Below are positions 50,732 to 59,020 of a stretch of 64,000 bases of DNA, one piece after another. Below the pieces are notes generated by a model. That model had not been told where the DNA came from and ran no database searches. It saw only the letters and a program-made list of their open reading frames with translations. The DNA lies in assembly GCA_934102355.1 (NCBI GenBank), contig CAKOSO010000002.1:1-64000 (forward strand), in the 5' to 3' direction. Origin of the DNA: an uncultured Bacilli bacterium (GTDB taxonomy: Bacteria > Bacillota_I > Bacilli_A > RF39 > UBA660). The translations under genes were made by a program, and so were the position numbers. How positions within the stretch are numbered: position 1 is the stretch's first letter; each line of letters starts with the position of its first letter.

Positions 50732-52651
50732 ATGAAAAATGGTAATGAACATTATGATTCATCTGATATTCAAGTTTTAGAGGGCTTGGAAGCTGTAAGA
50801 AAAAGACCTGGTATGTATATTGGTACAACTGGTGTACAAGGACTTCATCATTTAGTATGGGAAATTGTTGATAATGCAATAGATGAAGCTTTAGCAGGTT
50901 ATTGTGATGTTATTAAAGTGATAATTGGTAAAGAAAATACAATTACTGTTAAGGATAATGGACGTGGTATTCCTGTTGATATACATCCAAAAACTGGTAA
51001 ATCTACTGTAGAAACAGTTTATACGGTATTACATGCTGGTGGTAAATTTGGAGGAGGAGGATATAAAGTATCCGGAGGTCTTCATGGGGTAGGTGCAAGT
51101 GTCGTTAATGCTTTATCTTCTTGGTTAAATGTAGAAGTTCATCGTAATGGTAAAAAATACTATCAAGAGTTTAAAGATGGTGGTCATCCAGTGGCTCCTC
51201 TTAAAGAAATTGGAGAATGTGATATTTCTGATACAGGTACTTATGTTACTTTTTTACCAGATAGTACAATATTTGAAGAAACAATTGTTTTTGATTATGA
51301 TACTTTAAGACAGAGAATTAGAGAACTTGCTTTCTTAAATAAAGGTTTAAAACTAATTTTAATAGATGAAAGAACTAATAAAACTGAAGAGTTTTTATAT
51401 ATTGGAGGAATTAGTGAATATGTTTCGTTAATTAATTCAAATAAGACTCCAATTCATAGTACTATTGTTGATGTTTCAGGAATGGAAAAAGATATATCTA
51501 TTGAAGTAGCATTACAATATAATGAATCATATACTTCAAGCATTTATTCTTTTGTTAATAACATTAAAACACCAGAAGGTGGTACACATGAAGATGGTGT
51601 AAGACTTGCTCTTACGAGGGTTTTAAATAAGTATGCTTTAGCAAATAATTTATTTAAAAACAAAGAAGATAGTTTACTTGCTGATGATGTTAAAGAAGGT
51701 CTTACTATGATTATTTCATGTAAGCATCCAAATCCTCAGTTTGAAGGTCAAACTAAGACAAAATTAGGCAATATAGAAGTAAGAGGTATTGCTAGTAAGA
51801 TATTTGGTGAAGCTTTTGAAAGGTTTTTAATGGAACATCCGGATGAAGCTAAAATTATTATAGATAAGGCTCTTACTGCAAGTCGTGCTCGTGTTGCTGC
51901 AAAGCGTGCAAGAGAACTTACTCGTCGTAAAGGTGGATTAGAGCTTACTAATCAATGGGGAAAATTAACCGATTGTTCATCAAAAGATGCTAGTATTTCT
52001 GAAATCTTTATAGTCGAAGGTGATAGTGCTGCTGGTCCTGCTAAACAAGGACGTGACTCTAAAACTCAAGCTGTTTTACCAATTCGTGGTAAAATTTTAA
52101 ATGTTGAAAAGGCTAGATTAGATAGAGCTTTAAGTAATGAAGAAATACGTAGTATTATTACTGCATTTGGTACAGGTATTGGCGATGAATTTGATATCAG
52201 CAAGCTTAGATATCATAAGATAATTATTATGACCGATGCCGATGTTGACGGGGCACATATTCGTACATTATTGTTAACACTATTTTATAGGTATTTTAAA
52301 CCTTTAGTTGAACAAGGCCATGTTTATGCTGCACAACCACCATTATTTAAAATAAGCCATGGTAAGACTAATAAATATGTTTTGAATGAAGAAGAGCGTG
52401 ATGCTTATATTGCACAACTTCCACCAAATACTAAATATGAAATTGTCCGTATGAAAGGTCTTGGTGAAATGGATTCTATTGAACTTCGTGAAACTACAAT
52501 GCATATTGCTTCTCGTACTTTGATTAAAATAAATGTTGAGGATGCAATGCTTGCTGATGAAACATTCCAAATTTTAATGGGTGAAGATGTAGAACCAAGA
52601 AGAAAATTTATTGAAGATAATGCTCTTAATGTTAAGAATTTGGATGTATAG
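50732..52651 (+). CDS. gyrB: DNA gyrase subunit B
   Basis: 639 residues. GHKL ATPase domain with EIVDNAIDEAL and GGLHGVGASVVNAL; TOPRIM domain with EGDSAAGPAKQGRD and DADVDGAHIRTLLL; C-terminal MKGLGEMD. It supplies ATP-driven negative supercoiling with GyrA. AGGAGTGATAAT precedes the ATG. Confidence 0.98.
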   Translation: MKNGNEHYDSSDIQVLEGLEAVRKRPGMYIGTTGVQGLHHLVWEIVDNAIDEALAGYCDVIKVIIGKENTITVKDNGRGIPVDIHPKTGKSTVETVYTVLHAGGKFGGGGYKVSGGLHGVGASVVNALSSWLNVEVHRNGKKYYQEFKDGGHPVAPLKEIGECDISDTGTYVTFLPDSTIFEETIVFDYDTLRQRIRELAFLNKGLKLILIDERTNKTEEFLYIGGISEYVSLINSNKTPIHSTIVDVSGMEKDISIEVALQYNESYTSSIYSFVNNIKTPEGGTHEDGVRLALTRVLNKYALANNLFKNKEDSLLADDVKEGLTMIISCKHPNPQFEGQTKTKLGNIEVRGIASKIFGEAFERFLMEHPDEAKIIIDKALTASRARVAAKRARELTRRKGGLELTNQWGKLTDCSSKDASISEIFIVEGDSAAGPAKQGRDSKTQAVLPIRGKILNVEKARLDRALSNEEIRSIITAFGTGIGDEFDISKLRYHKIIIMTDADVDGAHIRTLLLTLFYRYFKPLVEQGHVYAAQPPLFKISHGKTNKYVLNEEERDAYIAQLPPNTKYEIVRMKGLGEMDSIELRETTMHIASRTLIKINVEDAMLADETFQILMGEDVEPRRKFIEDNALNVKNLDV

Positions 52652-52660
52652 GAGGTTTGT

Positions 52661-55165
52661 ATGGATAATATTAAAGATAAAGATGAGTATTTAGAACTTG
52701 AAAAAGAAGAAGAACTTGATAAGGTTGTAAATGTTAATATCTCTAGCGAAATTAAAACTTCATTTTTGGATTATTCAATGAGTGTAATTGTTGCTCGTGC
52801 TATTCCAGACGTTAGAGATGGTTTAAAACCTGTTCATAGACGTATTTTATATACAATGTTTGAAGAAGGTATGACACCTGATAAAAAGCATCAAAAGAGC
52901 GCTAATGCAGTTGGTGCTGTTATGGGTCATTATCATCCTCATGGTGATGCTGCTATATACGATAGTATGGTTCGTATGGCTCAAGATTTCACATATAGAC
53001 ATGTATTAGTTGATGGTCATGGAAACTTTGGTTCAATAGATGGTGATCCACCTGCTGCTTCACGTTATACTGAAGCTAAACTTTCTAAAATTTCTTTGGA
53101 ATTACTTAGGGATATTAGAAAAAATACTGTTGATTTTATTCCTAACTATGATGATCAGAGAAAAGAACCTGTAGTTTTACCTTCTAGATTTCCTAATATT
53201 TTAGTTAATGGAAATATGGGTATTGCTGTTGGTATGGCTACTAATATTCCACCTCATAATTTAAGAGAAGTAGTTGATGGATGTATTGCTTATATTGATA
53301 ATCCTGATATTGATATTCTTGATTTAATGAAATATATTAAAGGTCCTGATTTTCCAACAGCTGGTACTATTTTAGGTAATAGTGGAATAAAAAGAGCTTA
53401 TGAATCAGGAAAAGGTACTATAACAATAAGAGGTAAAGCTGAAATTCATGAAGAACATGGTAAAAATAGAATAATTATTACTGAAATTCCATATCAAGTT
53501 AATAAGAGTGCTTTAATTCAACGTATTGCAGAATTAGTTAGAGATAAGGTAATTGATGGAATTAGTAATCTTAATGATGAATCAGCTCTAGAAGGTATTA
53601 AGATTGTAATTGACTTAAAGAAAGAGGCTAATGCTCAAGTGGTTTTAAATCATTTATATAAACATACTCAATTACAAGTTTCTTATGGTATTAATTTCTT
53701 AATGTTAGTTGACGGAAGACCAAAAACTATTGGTATTAAAGAAATTCTATATAATTATGTTAATTATCAAAAAACTGTTATTTATCGTAGAACTCAATTT
53801 GATTTAGATAATGCTTTAAAAAGAGCTCATATTTTAGAAGGCTTAAAAATTGCTCTTGATCATATTGATGCAATTATTAAATTAATTAAAGAATCTGCTA
53901 GTGATGATGAAGCTGCTAAAGCTTTAAAAGAGAATTTTGGTTTATCTGATGCTCAAGTTCAAGCTATTTTAGAAATGAAGCTTCGTAGATTAACTGGTTT
54001 AGAAAGAGATAAAATAGAAGCAGAATTAACTGAATTGTTAAAAACTATTGAAGAGTTAAGAAGTATTTTATCCAGCGAAGAAAAGATTTTAAACATTATT
54101 AAGACTGAAATGAAAGAAATTGCTGATAAGTATGGTGATGAAAGAAAAACTAATATTGATATGACTGCTATTGAATATATCGAAGACGAGTCACTAATAC
54201 CTGTTGATAAAGTAATGATTTCATTAACTGATAAAGGTTATATTAAGAGAATTCTTGTTAATACTTATAAATCTCAAAATAGAGGTGGTGTAGGTATTAA
54301 GGGTATGACTACTAATGAAGAGGATAACGTAAGTTTATTAGTTACTTGTACTACTCATGATGATGTATTGTTATTTAGTAATTTTGGTAAAGTATATAGG
54401 CTTAGAGGGTATGAAATACCAGAAGGTAATCGTCAATCTAAGGGAATTCCAATTATCAATTTAATTCCTATTCAAAAGGGTGAATTAATTACTTCTATGA
54501 TCCCTATTGATAGAGAAAACGTTTCTGATAAGAATAATTTGATGTTCTTTACTAAGTGTGGTTTAGTAAAGAGAACTAGTCTTTTAGAATTTAAATCTAT
54601 TAGGAATAATGGTAAGATTGCTATTACATTAAAAGACGATGATGAATTAATTAGTGTAAAACAAACGTTCGGTAATGATGAAGCTATTATTGCTGCTGAT
54701 AATGGTAGAATGGTTAGATTCAACGAATCAGAAGTAAGACTTATGGGTAGAAGTGCTAGTGGTGTTAAAGGTATTGATTTGGGAAATTCTAAAGTTATTG
54801 GTGCTGAAATTGTTAATAAGTCTGAATTAATTTTAGTAGTTACTGAAAAGGGTTATGGTAAAAAGACTGATGTTGATGAATATAGATTAACTCACAGAGG
54901 TAGTAAAGGTGTTAAGGCTTTAAATATTACTGATAAGAATGGTTTAATTGTTTCATTTAAATCTGTTAAAGGTGATGAAGATGTAATAATTACTACTAAT
55001 AACGGCATTGTTATTAGATTAGATGTTAGTAAGATTTCTACATTGAAACGTAATACTCAAGGTATTAGGTTAATGAATTTAAAAGATGGCCAAATTGTTA
55101 CTACTGTTACTATTACTGAAAAAGATGATCCTGAAGATAGTAATGAGGAAGAAATGGATGCTTAG
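52661..55165 (+). CDS. gyrA: DNA gyrase subunit A
   Basis: 834 residues. Catalytic tyrosine in ASRYTEAKL near residue 138; the quinolone-determining region reads HPHGDAAIYDS, with Ala97 where E. coli has Ser83 and Asp101 where it has Asp87. The C-terminal pinwheel has a degenerate GyrA box (QNRGGVG). Follows gyrB by 9 nt with ATAGGAGG. Confidence 0.98.
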   Translation: MDNIKDKDEYLELEKEEELDKVVNVNISSEIKTSFLDYSMSVIVARAIPDVRDGLKPVHRRILYTMFEEGMTPDKKHQKSANAVGAVMGHYHPHGDAAIYDSMVRMAQDFTYRHVLVDGHGNFGSIDGDPPAASRYTEAKLSKISLELLRDIRKNTVDFIPNYDDQRKEPVVLPSRFPNILVNGNMGIAVGMATNIPPHNLREVVDGCIAYIDNPDIDILDLMKYIKGPDFPTAGTILGNSGIKRAYESGKGTITIRGKAEIHEEHGKNRIIITEIPYQVNKSALIQRIAELVRDKVIDGISNLNDESALEGIKIVIDLKKEANAQVVLNHLYKHTQLQVSYGINFLMLVDGRPKTIGIKEILYNYVNYQKTVIYRRTQFDLDNALKRAHILEGLKIALDHIDAIIKLIKESASDDEAAKALKENFGLSDAQVQAILEMKLRRLTGLERDKIEAELTELLKTIEELRSILSSEEKILNIIKTEMKEIADKYGDERKTNIDMTAIEYIEDESLIPVDKVMISLTDKGYIKRILVNTYKSQNRGGVGIKGMTTNEEDNVSLLVTCTTHDDVLLFSNFGKVYRLRGYEIPEGNRQSKGIPIINLIPIQKGELITSMIPIDRENVSDKNNLMFFTKCGLVKRTSLLEFKSIRNNGKIAITLKDDDELISVKQTFGNDEAIIAADNGRMVRFNESEVRLMGRSASGVKGIDLGNSKVIGAEIVNKSELILVVTEKGYGKKTDVDEYRLTHRGSKGVKALNITDKNGLIVSFKSVKGDEDVIITTNNGIVIRLDVSKISTLKRNTQGIRLMNLKDGQIVTTVTITEKDDPEDSNEEEMDA

Positions 55166-55181
55166 TTAAGCATCTTTTTTT
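55157..55181 (+). terminator. gyrA terminator
   Basis: GATGCTT/AAGCATC stem (loop AGTT, includes the stop codon) then T7. Confidence 0.85.
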
Positions 55182-55229
55182 GGATTTTTTACCCATAATA
55201 TATGTATTATTGTTAATAACTTTTTTCAA

Positions 55230-55245
55230 TGTTCCACGTGGAACA
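55230..55245. promoter_or_regulatory. parS site 1 (upstream of ffs)
   Basis: TGTTCCACGTGGAACA, a perfect 16-bp ParB-binding palindrome, extended to 22 bp (55227-55248). Its right end overlaps TTGACT, a likely -35 of ffs. Confidence 0.9.
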
Positions 55246-55277
55246 TTGACTTTTTAGTAATTTTCATATAATATAAT
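55246..55277 (+). promoter_or_regulatory. Putative ffs promoter
   Basis: TTGACT (55246-55251); two overlapping -10 candidates TATAAT at 55267-55272 and 55272-55277 (spacers 15 and 20). Neither spacing is ideal. Confidence 0.5.
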
Positions 55278-55281
55278 TATC

Positions 55282-55354
55282 GATGCAACATGTATGGTAG
55301 AACCAGGTCAGGGCTGGAAGGCAGCAGCCTTAATATCCTCTATGTGTGTGCATC
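55282..55354 (+). ncRNA. ffs: Small signal recognition particle RNA (4.5S-type)
   Basis: About 73 nt. Terminal pairing GATGCA/TGCATC; the apical domain has the conserved CCAGGTCAGG, a GGAA-type tetraloop region and GGCAGCAGCC, the Ffh-binding motif. A T10-like run follows directly. It lies between gyrA and tadA-dnaX; in Bacillus the SRP RNA gene is also close to dnaX. Confidence 0.95.
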
Positions 55355-55375
55355 ATTTTTTTTTGAGGTGATTTT

Positions 55376-55792
55376 TTGAATAAACATTATAAATATATGA
55401 ATTTAGCAATACTCGAAGCAAATAAGGCTTTAAAACATGGAGATTTTCCTGTTGGTGCTGTTATTGTTTGTGATAATAAAATTATTTCTAAAGGTCATAA
55501 TAAAAAAATTAGATATAATAATGCAATTTTACATGCTGAGCTAATTGCATTGTATAAAGCATGTAAAAAAAAGAAATCATGGAGATTAAGTGATTGTAGT
55601 TTATATATCACATTAGAACCATGCAATATGTGTTTTAACGCTATTATTGAGTCTAGAATAGCAAATGTATATTATATTGCTGATTCTGATTACATTAAAA
55701 CACAGAATAATTCAACAAAAAATGTTAATAAAGTTAAAATCAACGATGAATATGGATATAAAGAAACTTTAAATAATTTTTTTGATAGATAA
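55376..55792 (+). CDS. tadA: tRNA-specific adenosine-34 deaminase
   Basis: 138 residues from a TTG at 55376 with GAGGTGAT ahead; an ATG at 55397 is a less likely start. Zinc/catalytic motifs are HAELIAL (HAE) and EPCNMC (PCxxC), and PVGAVIV is the substrate-side strand. It converts wobble A34 to inosine in tRNA-Arg. It is shorter at the C-terminus than E. coli TadA. Confidence 0.95.
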   Translation: MNKHYKYMNLAILEANKALKHGDFPVGAVIVCDNKIISKGHNKKIRYNNAILHAELIALYKACKKKKSWRLSDCSLYITLEPCNMCFNAIIESRIANVYYIADSDYIKTQNNSTKNVNKVKINDEYGYKETLNNFFDR

Positions 55793-55798
55793 TTTCAA

Positions 55799-55814
55799 TG
55801 TTCCACGTGGAACA
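55799..55814. promoter_or_regulatory. parS site 2
   Basis: Perfect TGTTCCACGTGGAACA within a 28-bp perfect palindrome (55793-55820) that begins at the tadA stop and is followed by a T8 run, so it could also terminate tadA transcripts. Confidence 0.92.
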
Positions 55815-55923
55815 TTGAAATATTTTTTTTATTTTAACAAAGAATAAACTATAAAACCATTTGGTTTTGTTTTACATTACTACAACCTTTATTAGTTTGT
55901 ATGTTTTTTTTGATTATTAACAA

Positions 55924-55939
55924 TGTTCCACGTGGAACA
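55924..55939. promoter_or_regulatory. parS site 3
   Basis: Perfect parS within a 26-bp palindrome (55919-55944), followed by a T-rich stretch; overlaps a TTATTAACA 9-mer on its left. Confidence 0.92.
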
Positions 55940-56038
55940 TTGTTATATTTTTAAATTAAATGTAGAAAATAGATGATAATAATGCAGTTTATAGTGCTTT
56001 TAAATTATATTTTTGTTATTTTATATGCTGAATAGTAA

Positions 56039-56054
56039 TGTTCCACGTGGAACA
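56039..56054. promoter_or_regulatory. parS site 4
   Basis: Perfect parS within a 28-bp palindrome (56033-56060) whose outer arms are TAGTA/TACTA; no T run follows. Confidence 0.92.
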
Positions 56055-56151
56055 TTACTAAACAATTAGTAATAATTTAAAGGATTTTATAGATTCAAAT
56101 ATATAAAATGTCAATTTTTGATTAAACTTATATGTTATTTTAAAAACTCAA

Positions 56152-56167
56152 TGTTCCACGTGGAACA
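56152..56167. promoter_or_regulatory. parS site 5
   Basis: Perfect parS within a 28-bp palindrome (56146-56173) with outer arms ACTCA/TGAGT, about 50 bp upstream of the dnaX -10. Confidence 0.92.
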
Positions 56168-56211
56168 TTGAGTAAATTTTTGCAAAAACCTTTTATATAA
56201 CAATGTTTATA

Positions 56212-56220
56212 TGGTATAAT
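56212..56220 (+). promoter_or_regulatory. dnaX promoter (extended -10)
   Basis: TGGTATAAT, 25 nt before the dnaX ATG. The -35 is poor (TTTATA at 56192-56197). Confidence 0.65.
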
Positions 56221-56244
56221 TATTGTGGTTAGTGGGGTGTTAAT

Positions 56245-57879
56245 ATGTCATATTTAGCTTTGTATAGAAAATATAGACCTCAAACCTTTGATGAATTAGC
56301 TGGACAAAATTTTATTGTTAAAATATTGAAAAATTCAATAATCAATGGAAAAATTTCACATGCTTATTTATTTTATGGTCCTAGAGGTACAGGAAAAACT
56401 AGTGTTGCTAAGTTATTAGCTAAAATTGTTAATTGTGAAAATTTAAAAAAATTTACTCCTTGTGATGAATGTGTAAGTTGTAAAAGTTTTGTTAATAAAA
56501 ATAATCCAGATGTTATTGAAATAGATGCTGCTTCTAATAATGGTGTAGATGAAATAAGGGAAATTAGGAATAATGTTGGGTTATTACCAAGTATTTCAAA
56601 ATATAAAGTATATATTATAGATGAGGTTCATATGCTTTCTAGTGGTGCATTTAATGCTTTGTTAAAAACATTGGAAGAACCTCCGAAACATGCTATTTTT
56701 GTTTTGGCTACTACAGAATTTTATAAAGTTCCTGAAACTATTGTTTCAAGATGTCAATGTTTTGAATTTTCTAGAATATCAGAAGATAAAATAGTTGATA
56801 GATTAAAATATATTTGTGAAAACGAAAAAATTACTGTAGATGATAATGTTTTACAATTGATAGCGCATTATAGTGATGGCGGTCTTAGAGATGCAATTAG
56901 TTTATTAGATAAGCTTTCTTGTTATACCGATCATATTACTGCTGATGATTTTTATGAATTAAGAGGTGTTACTGATAATACTTTAATTCAAAAGCTTGTA
57001 AAAAATATTATTGATAAAAATGTTAAAGATTCTTTAGATTTATATAATGAATTGGTAAAAAAAGGAAAAAATATTTTGCTTTTAGCAGAAGATATGCTTG
57101 TAGAATTGAAAAATATAATAATTGATAATTCTAAGAATGGTGTTGATAATTCTTATTTATATAAATTGATTAATATTATTCAAAATGATTTAAATATTGT
57201 TAAAAGTTCTAACACACCTAAAATTATATTTGAAATTACTTTGCTAAAAATGATGAATTTGGATAAAAATGATAACAAAATTATTTCCCGGGAAATAATT
57301 TTAGAAAATAAATGTATTGATGATACAAAAAAAGAAACTAATCAAAGTAAAAATAATAAAAATTCTGAAAATGAGAAAAAAATTCAAAAAAATATAGTCG
57401 AAGAGAAGTCGAATGATTTGGTAATTAATAATGCTTTTGCTTTGGCTGATAAATTATTATTAAACGATATGAAAAATAAATGGTCTAATTTCTCTGATTA
57501 TTTGCATAATAAAGAGTTTGCTAGCGTTGTTTCATATTTTATTGATGGAAATATAAGGGTTGCTGGTAGTAAGGATGTTATTATTTCTGTTATGTATGAT
57601 TCGATTGCTGTTAATGCTTCTTTAAATATTAATAAACTTGAGTTATTATTTAATTTAGTTATGGGAAGTACATATCATTTAGTTTTTGTTACTGAAGAAG
57701 AATGGAAAACTTTAAAAAAGAATTTTATTGAAAGTAAAAAATTGGGAAAAAATTATATTTATATCGAAGAAAACGTTAATAAATGTGATACAATTAAAAA
57801 GGAAGTCACTAAGAGCGATAGTAGTTCTGTTAATGATGCTATTGTACTTTTTGGAACTGATGTTGTTGAAGTTGAATAG
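56245..57879 (+). CDS. dnaX: DNA polymerase III gamma/tau subunit
   Basis: 544 residues. Clamp-loader AAA+ domain starts MSYLALYRKYRPQTFDELAG; Walker A is GPRGTGKTSVAK; zinc ligands are in CDECVSC; DEVHMLS and SRC motif (VSRCQCF) follow. Domain III leads into a Lys/Asn-rich linker and a C-terminal tau-type domain. It drives clamp loading. The gene contains a perfect Noc-binding palindrome at 57282-57297. Confidence 0.96.
   Translation: MSYLALYRKYRPQTFDELAGQNFIVKILKNSIINGKISHAYLFYGPRGTGKTSVAKLLAKIVNCENLKKFTPCDECVSCKSFVNKNNPDVIEIDAASNNGVDEIREIRNNVGLLPSISKYKVYIIDEVHMLSSGAFNALLKTLEEPPKHAIFVLATTEFYKVPETIVSRCQCFEFSRISEDKIVDRLKYICENEKITVDDNVLQLIAHYSDGGLRDAISLLDKLSCYTDHITADDFYELRGVTDNTLIQKLVKNIIDKNVKDSLDLYNELVKKGKNILLLAEDMLVELKNIIIDNSKNGVDNSYLYKLINIIQNDLNIVKSSNTPKIIFEITLLKMMNLDKNDNKIISREIILENKCIDDTKKETNQSKNNKNSENEKKIQKNIVEEKSNDLVINNAFALADKLLLNDMKNKWSNFSDYLHNKEFASVVSYFIDGNIRVAGSKDVIISVMYDSIAVNASLNINKLELLFNLVMGSTYHLVFVTEEEWKTLKKNFIESKKLGKNYIYIEENVNKCDTIKKEVTKSDSSSVNDAIVLFGTDVVEVE
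57282..57297. promoter_or_regulatory. Noc-binding site (NBS) inside dnaX
   Basis: TATTTCCCGGGAAATA, identical to the Bacillus Noc consensus core ATTTCCCGGGAAAT, within a 26-bp palindrome (57277-57302). It lies in the linker-coding part of dnaX. Confidence 0.88.
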
Positions 57880-57891
57880 GAGGAATTTTTT

Positions 57892-58188
57892 ATGAATATG
57901 CAAGCTTTAATGAAACAAGCTCAAGCTATGCAAAAAGATATGATGAATATTAAGGAAGAACTTGATAATTCTACTTTTGAAGGAAGTAGTTCTGCTGTTA
58001 AAGTAGTGGTTAATGGTAAGAAAGAAATTGTTAATGTTAAGATTTTGGATGATAAAGATATACTTGATGATCTATCTATTTTAGAAGATATGATTATGCT
58101 TGCTGTTAACAATGCTATGAAAAAGGTTGATGCTGAGACAGAAAAGAAGATGGGTAAATATTCTAATATGATGCCTGGATGGATGTAA
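57892..58188 (+). CDS. YbaB/EbfC family nucleoid-associated protein
   Basis: 98 residues. Starts MNMQALMKQAQAMQKDM and has the family core VVVNGKKEIVNVKI followed by DMIMLAVNNAMKKVD. It binds DNA as a dimer; in many bacteria it is encoded between dnaX and recR as here. AGGAGGAA precedes the ATG. Confidence 0.95.
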   Translation: MNMQALMKQAQAMQKDMMNIKEELDNSTFEGSSSAVKVVVNGKKEIVNVKILDDKDILDDLSILEDMIMLAVNNAMKKVDAETEKKMGKYSNMMPGWM

Positions 58189-58189
58189 T

Positions 58190-58783
58190 ATGTATCCTGA
58201 TAGTTTAAATAGAGTTATCGAATCTTTTAAAAAATTACCTGGAATTGGAGAGAAAAGTGCTGAGCGTTTAGCTTTTTCTCTTTTGTCTTCATCTGATGAT
58301 ATGGTGGAAGAATTTGGTAAATCATTGTTAGATCTTAAAGGTACTATTAAACATTGTAGTATTTGTGGTACTTTAACTGATAATGATATTTGCTATATTT
58401 GTTCTGATAAAACTAGAAATTTAGATACTTTGGTTGTTGTTGAAGATAGCAAGGATGTATTTTTGTTTGAAAAAATGGGTAATTTTAAAGGTTATTATCA
58501 TGTTTTAGGGGGACTTATTTCTCCAATTGATGATATAGGACCTGATGATTTGTCAATAAAAGCTTTGGTTAAAAGAGTTAATGATTCTAAAATAAGTGAA
58601 GTTATATTGGCAATTAAATCTGGAATAGAAGCTGATACTACTGCTTTATATATTAGTAAGATTTTAGAAAAGCAAAATGTTACAGTTTCTAGAATTGCTA
58701 GTGGTATACCTATTGGGGCTGACATGGATTATGTTGATGCTTTAACTTTGGATTCAGCATTAAAGAATAGAAAAGAGGTTTAA
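58190..58783 (+). CDS. recR: Recombination protein RecR
   Basis: 197 residues. HhH region KLPGIGEKSAERLAF, a C4 zinc finger (CSICG ... CYICSD), and TOPRIM domain with VVVEDSKDVFLFE and GIPIGADMDYVD. It acts with RecF and RecO in gap repair. It starts 1 nt after the YbaB stop. Confidence 0.97.
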   Translation: MYPDSLNRVIESFKKLPGIGEKSAERLAFSLLSSSDDMVEEFGKSLLDLKGTIKHCSICGTLTDNDICYICSDKTRNLDTLVVVEDSKDVFLFEKMGNFKGYYHVLGGLISPIDDIGPDDLSIKALVKRVNDSKISEVILAIKSGIEADTTALYISKILEKQNVTVSRIASGIPIGADMDYVDALTLDSALKNRKEV

Positions 58784-58820
58784 TTCTGATTAAGATACAT
58801 ATATTATTTTGAGGTGAAAA

Positions 58821-59006
58821 ATGAAAAAAATTCTTTTTAAATTGAAGGGATTTTTAGTGGCACCATTTTTAATATATGTATATAATCTTATTGCAAGTCC
58901 TTTTGGATATATAGTTCCTATTAATATATTAACTATTGCTATAGTAGGCTTTTTGGATATTCCTGGTCTTGTAATGTTAGTATTGTTTTACATAATATCT
59001 TTTTGA
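58821..59006 (+). CDS. bofA: BofA family protein (pro-sigma-K processing inhibitor)
   Basis: 61 residues with two hydrophobic segments. The C-terminal NILTIAIVGFLDIPGLVMLV is the BofA signature region. In Bacillus BofA holds the SpoIVFB protease inactive in the forespore outer membrane. The recR-bofA order is the same as in Bacillus. Shorter than the ~87-residue Bacillus protein. GAGGTGAAAA precedes the ATG. Confidence 0.82.
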   Translation: MKKILFKLKGFLVAPFLIYVYNLIASPFGYIVPINILTIAIVGFLDIPGLVMLVLFYIISF

Positions 59007-59020
59007 AGTAGGTGCGTTGT

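Larger units (their letters stand above)
55793..56244. other. 452-bp gene-free parS array between tadA and dnaX
   Basis: No open frame of note. It contains four perfect parS sites (listed separately) spaced about 100-125 bp apart, AT-rich spacers, a small AAAACC/GGTTTT hairpin near 55853-55866, a TTATTAACA at 55914-55922 touching parS 3, and the dnaX promoter at the right end. Confidence 0.85.

Noticed and set aside
55853..55872. AAAACC/GGTTTT hairpin as a separate terminator in the parS array
   Set aside because: A short stem, no gene just upstream other than tadA, which already ends at the parS 2 hairpin; mentioned only as part of the array.
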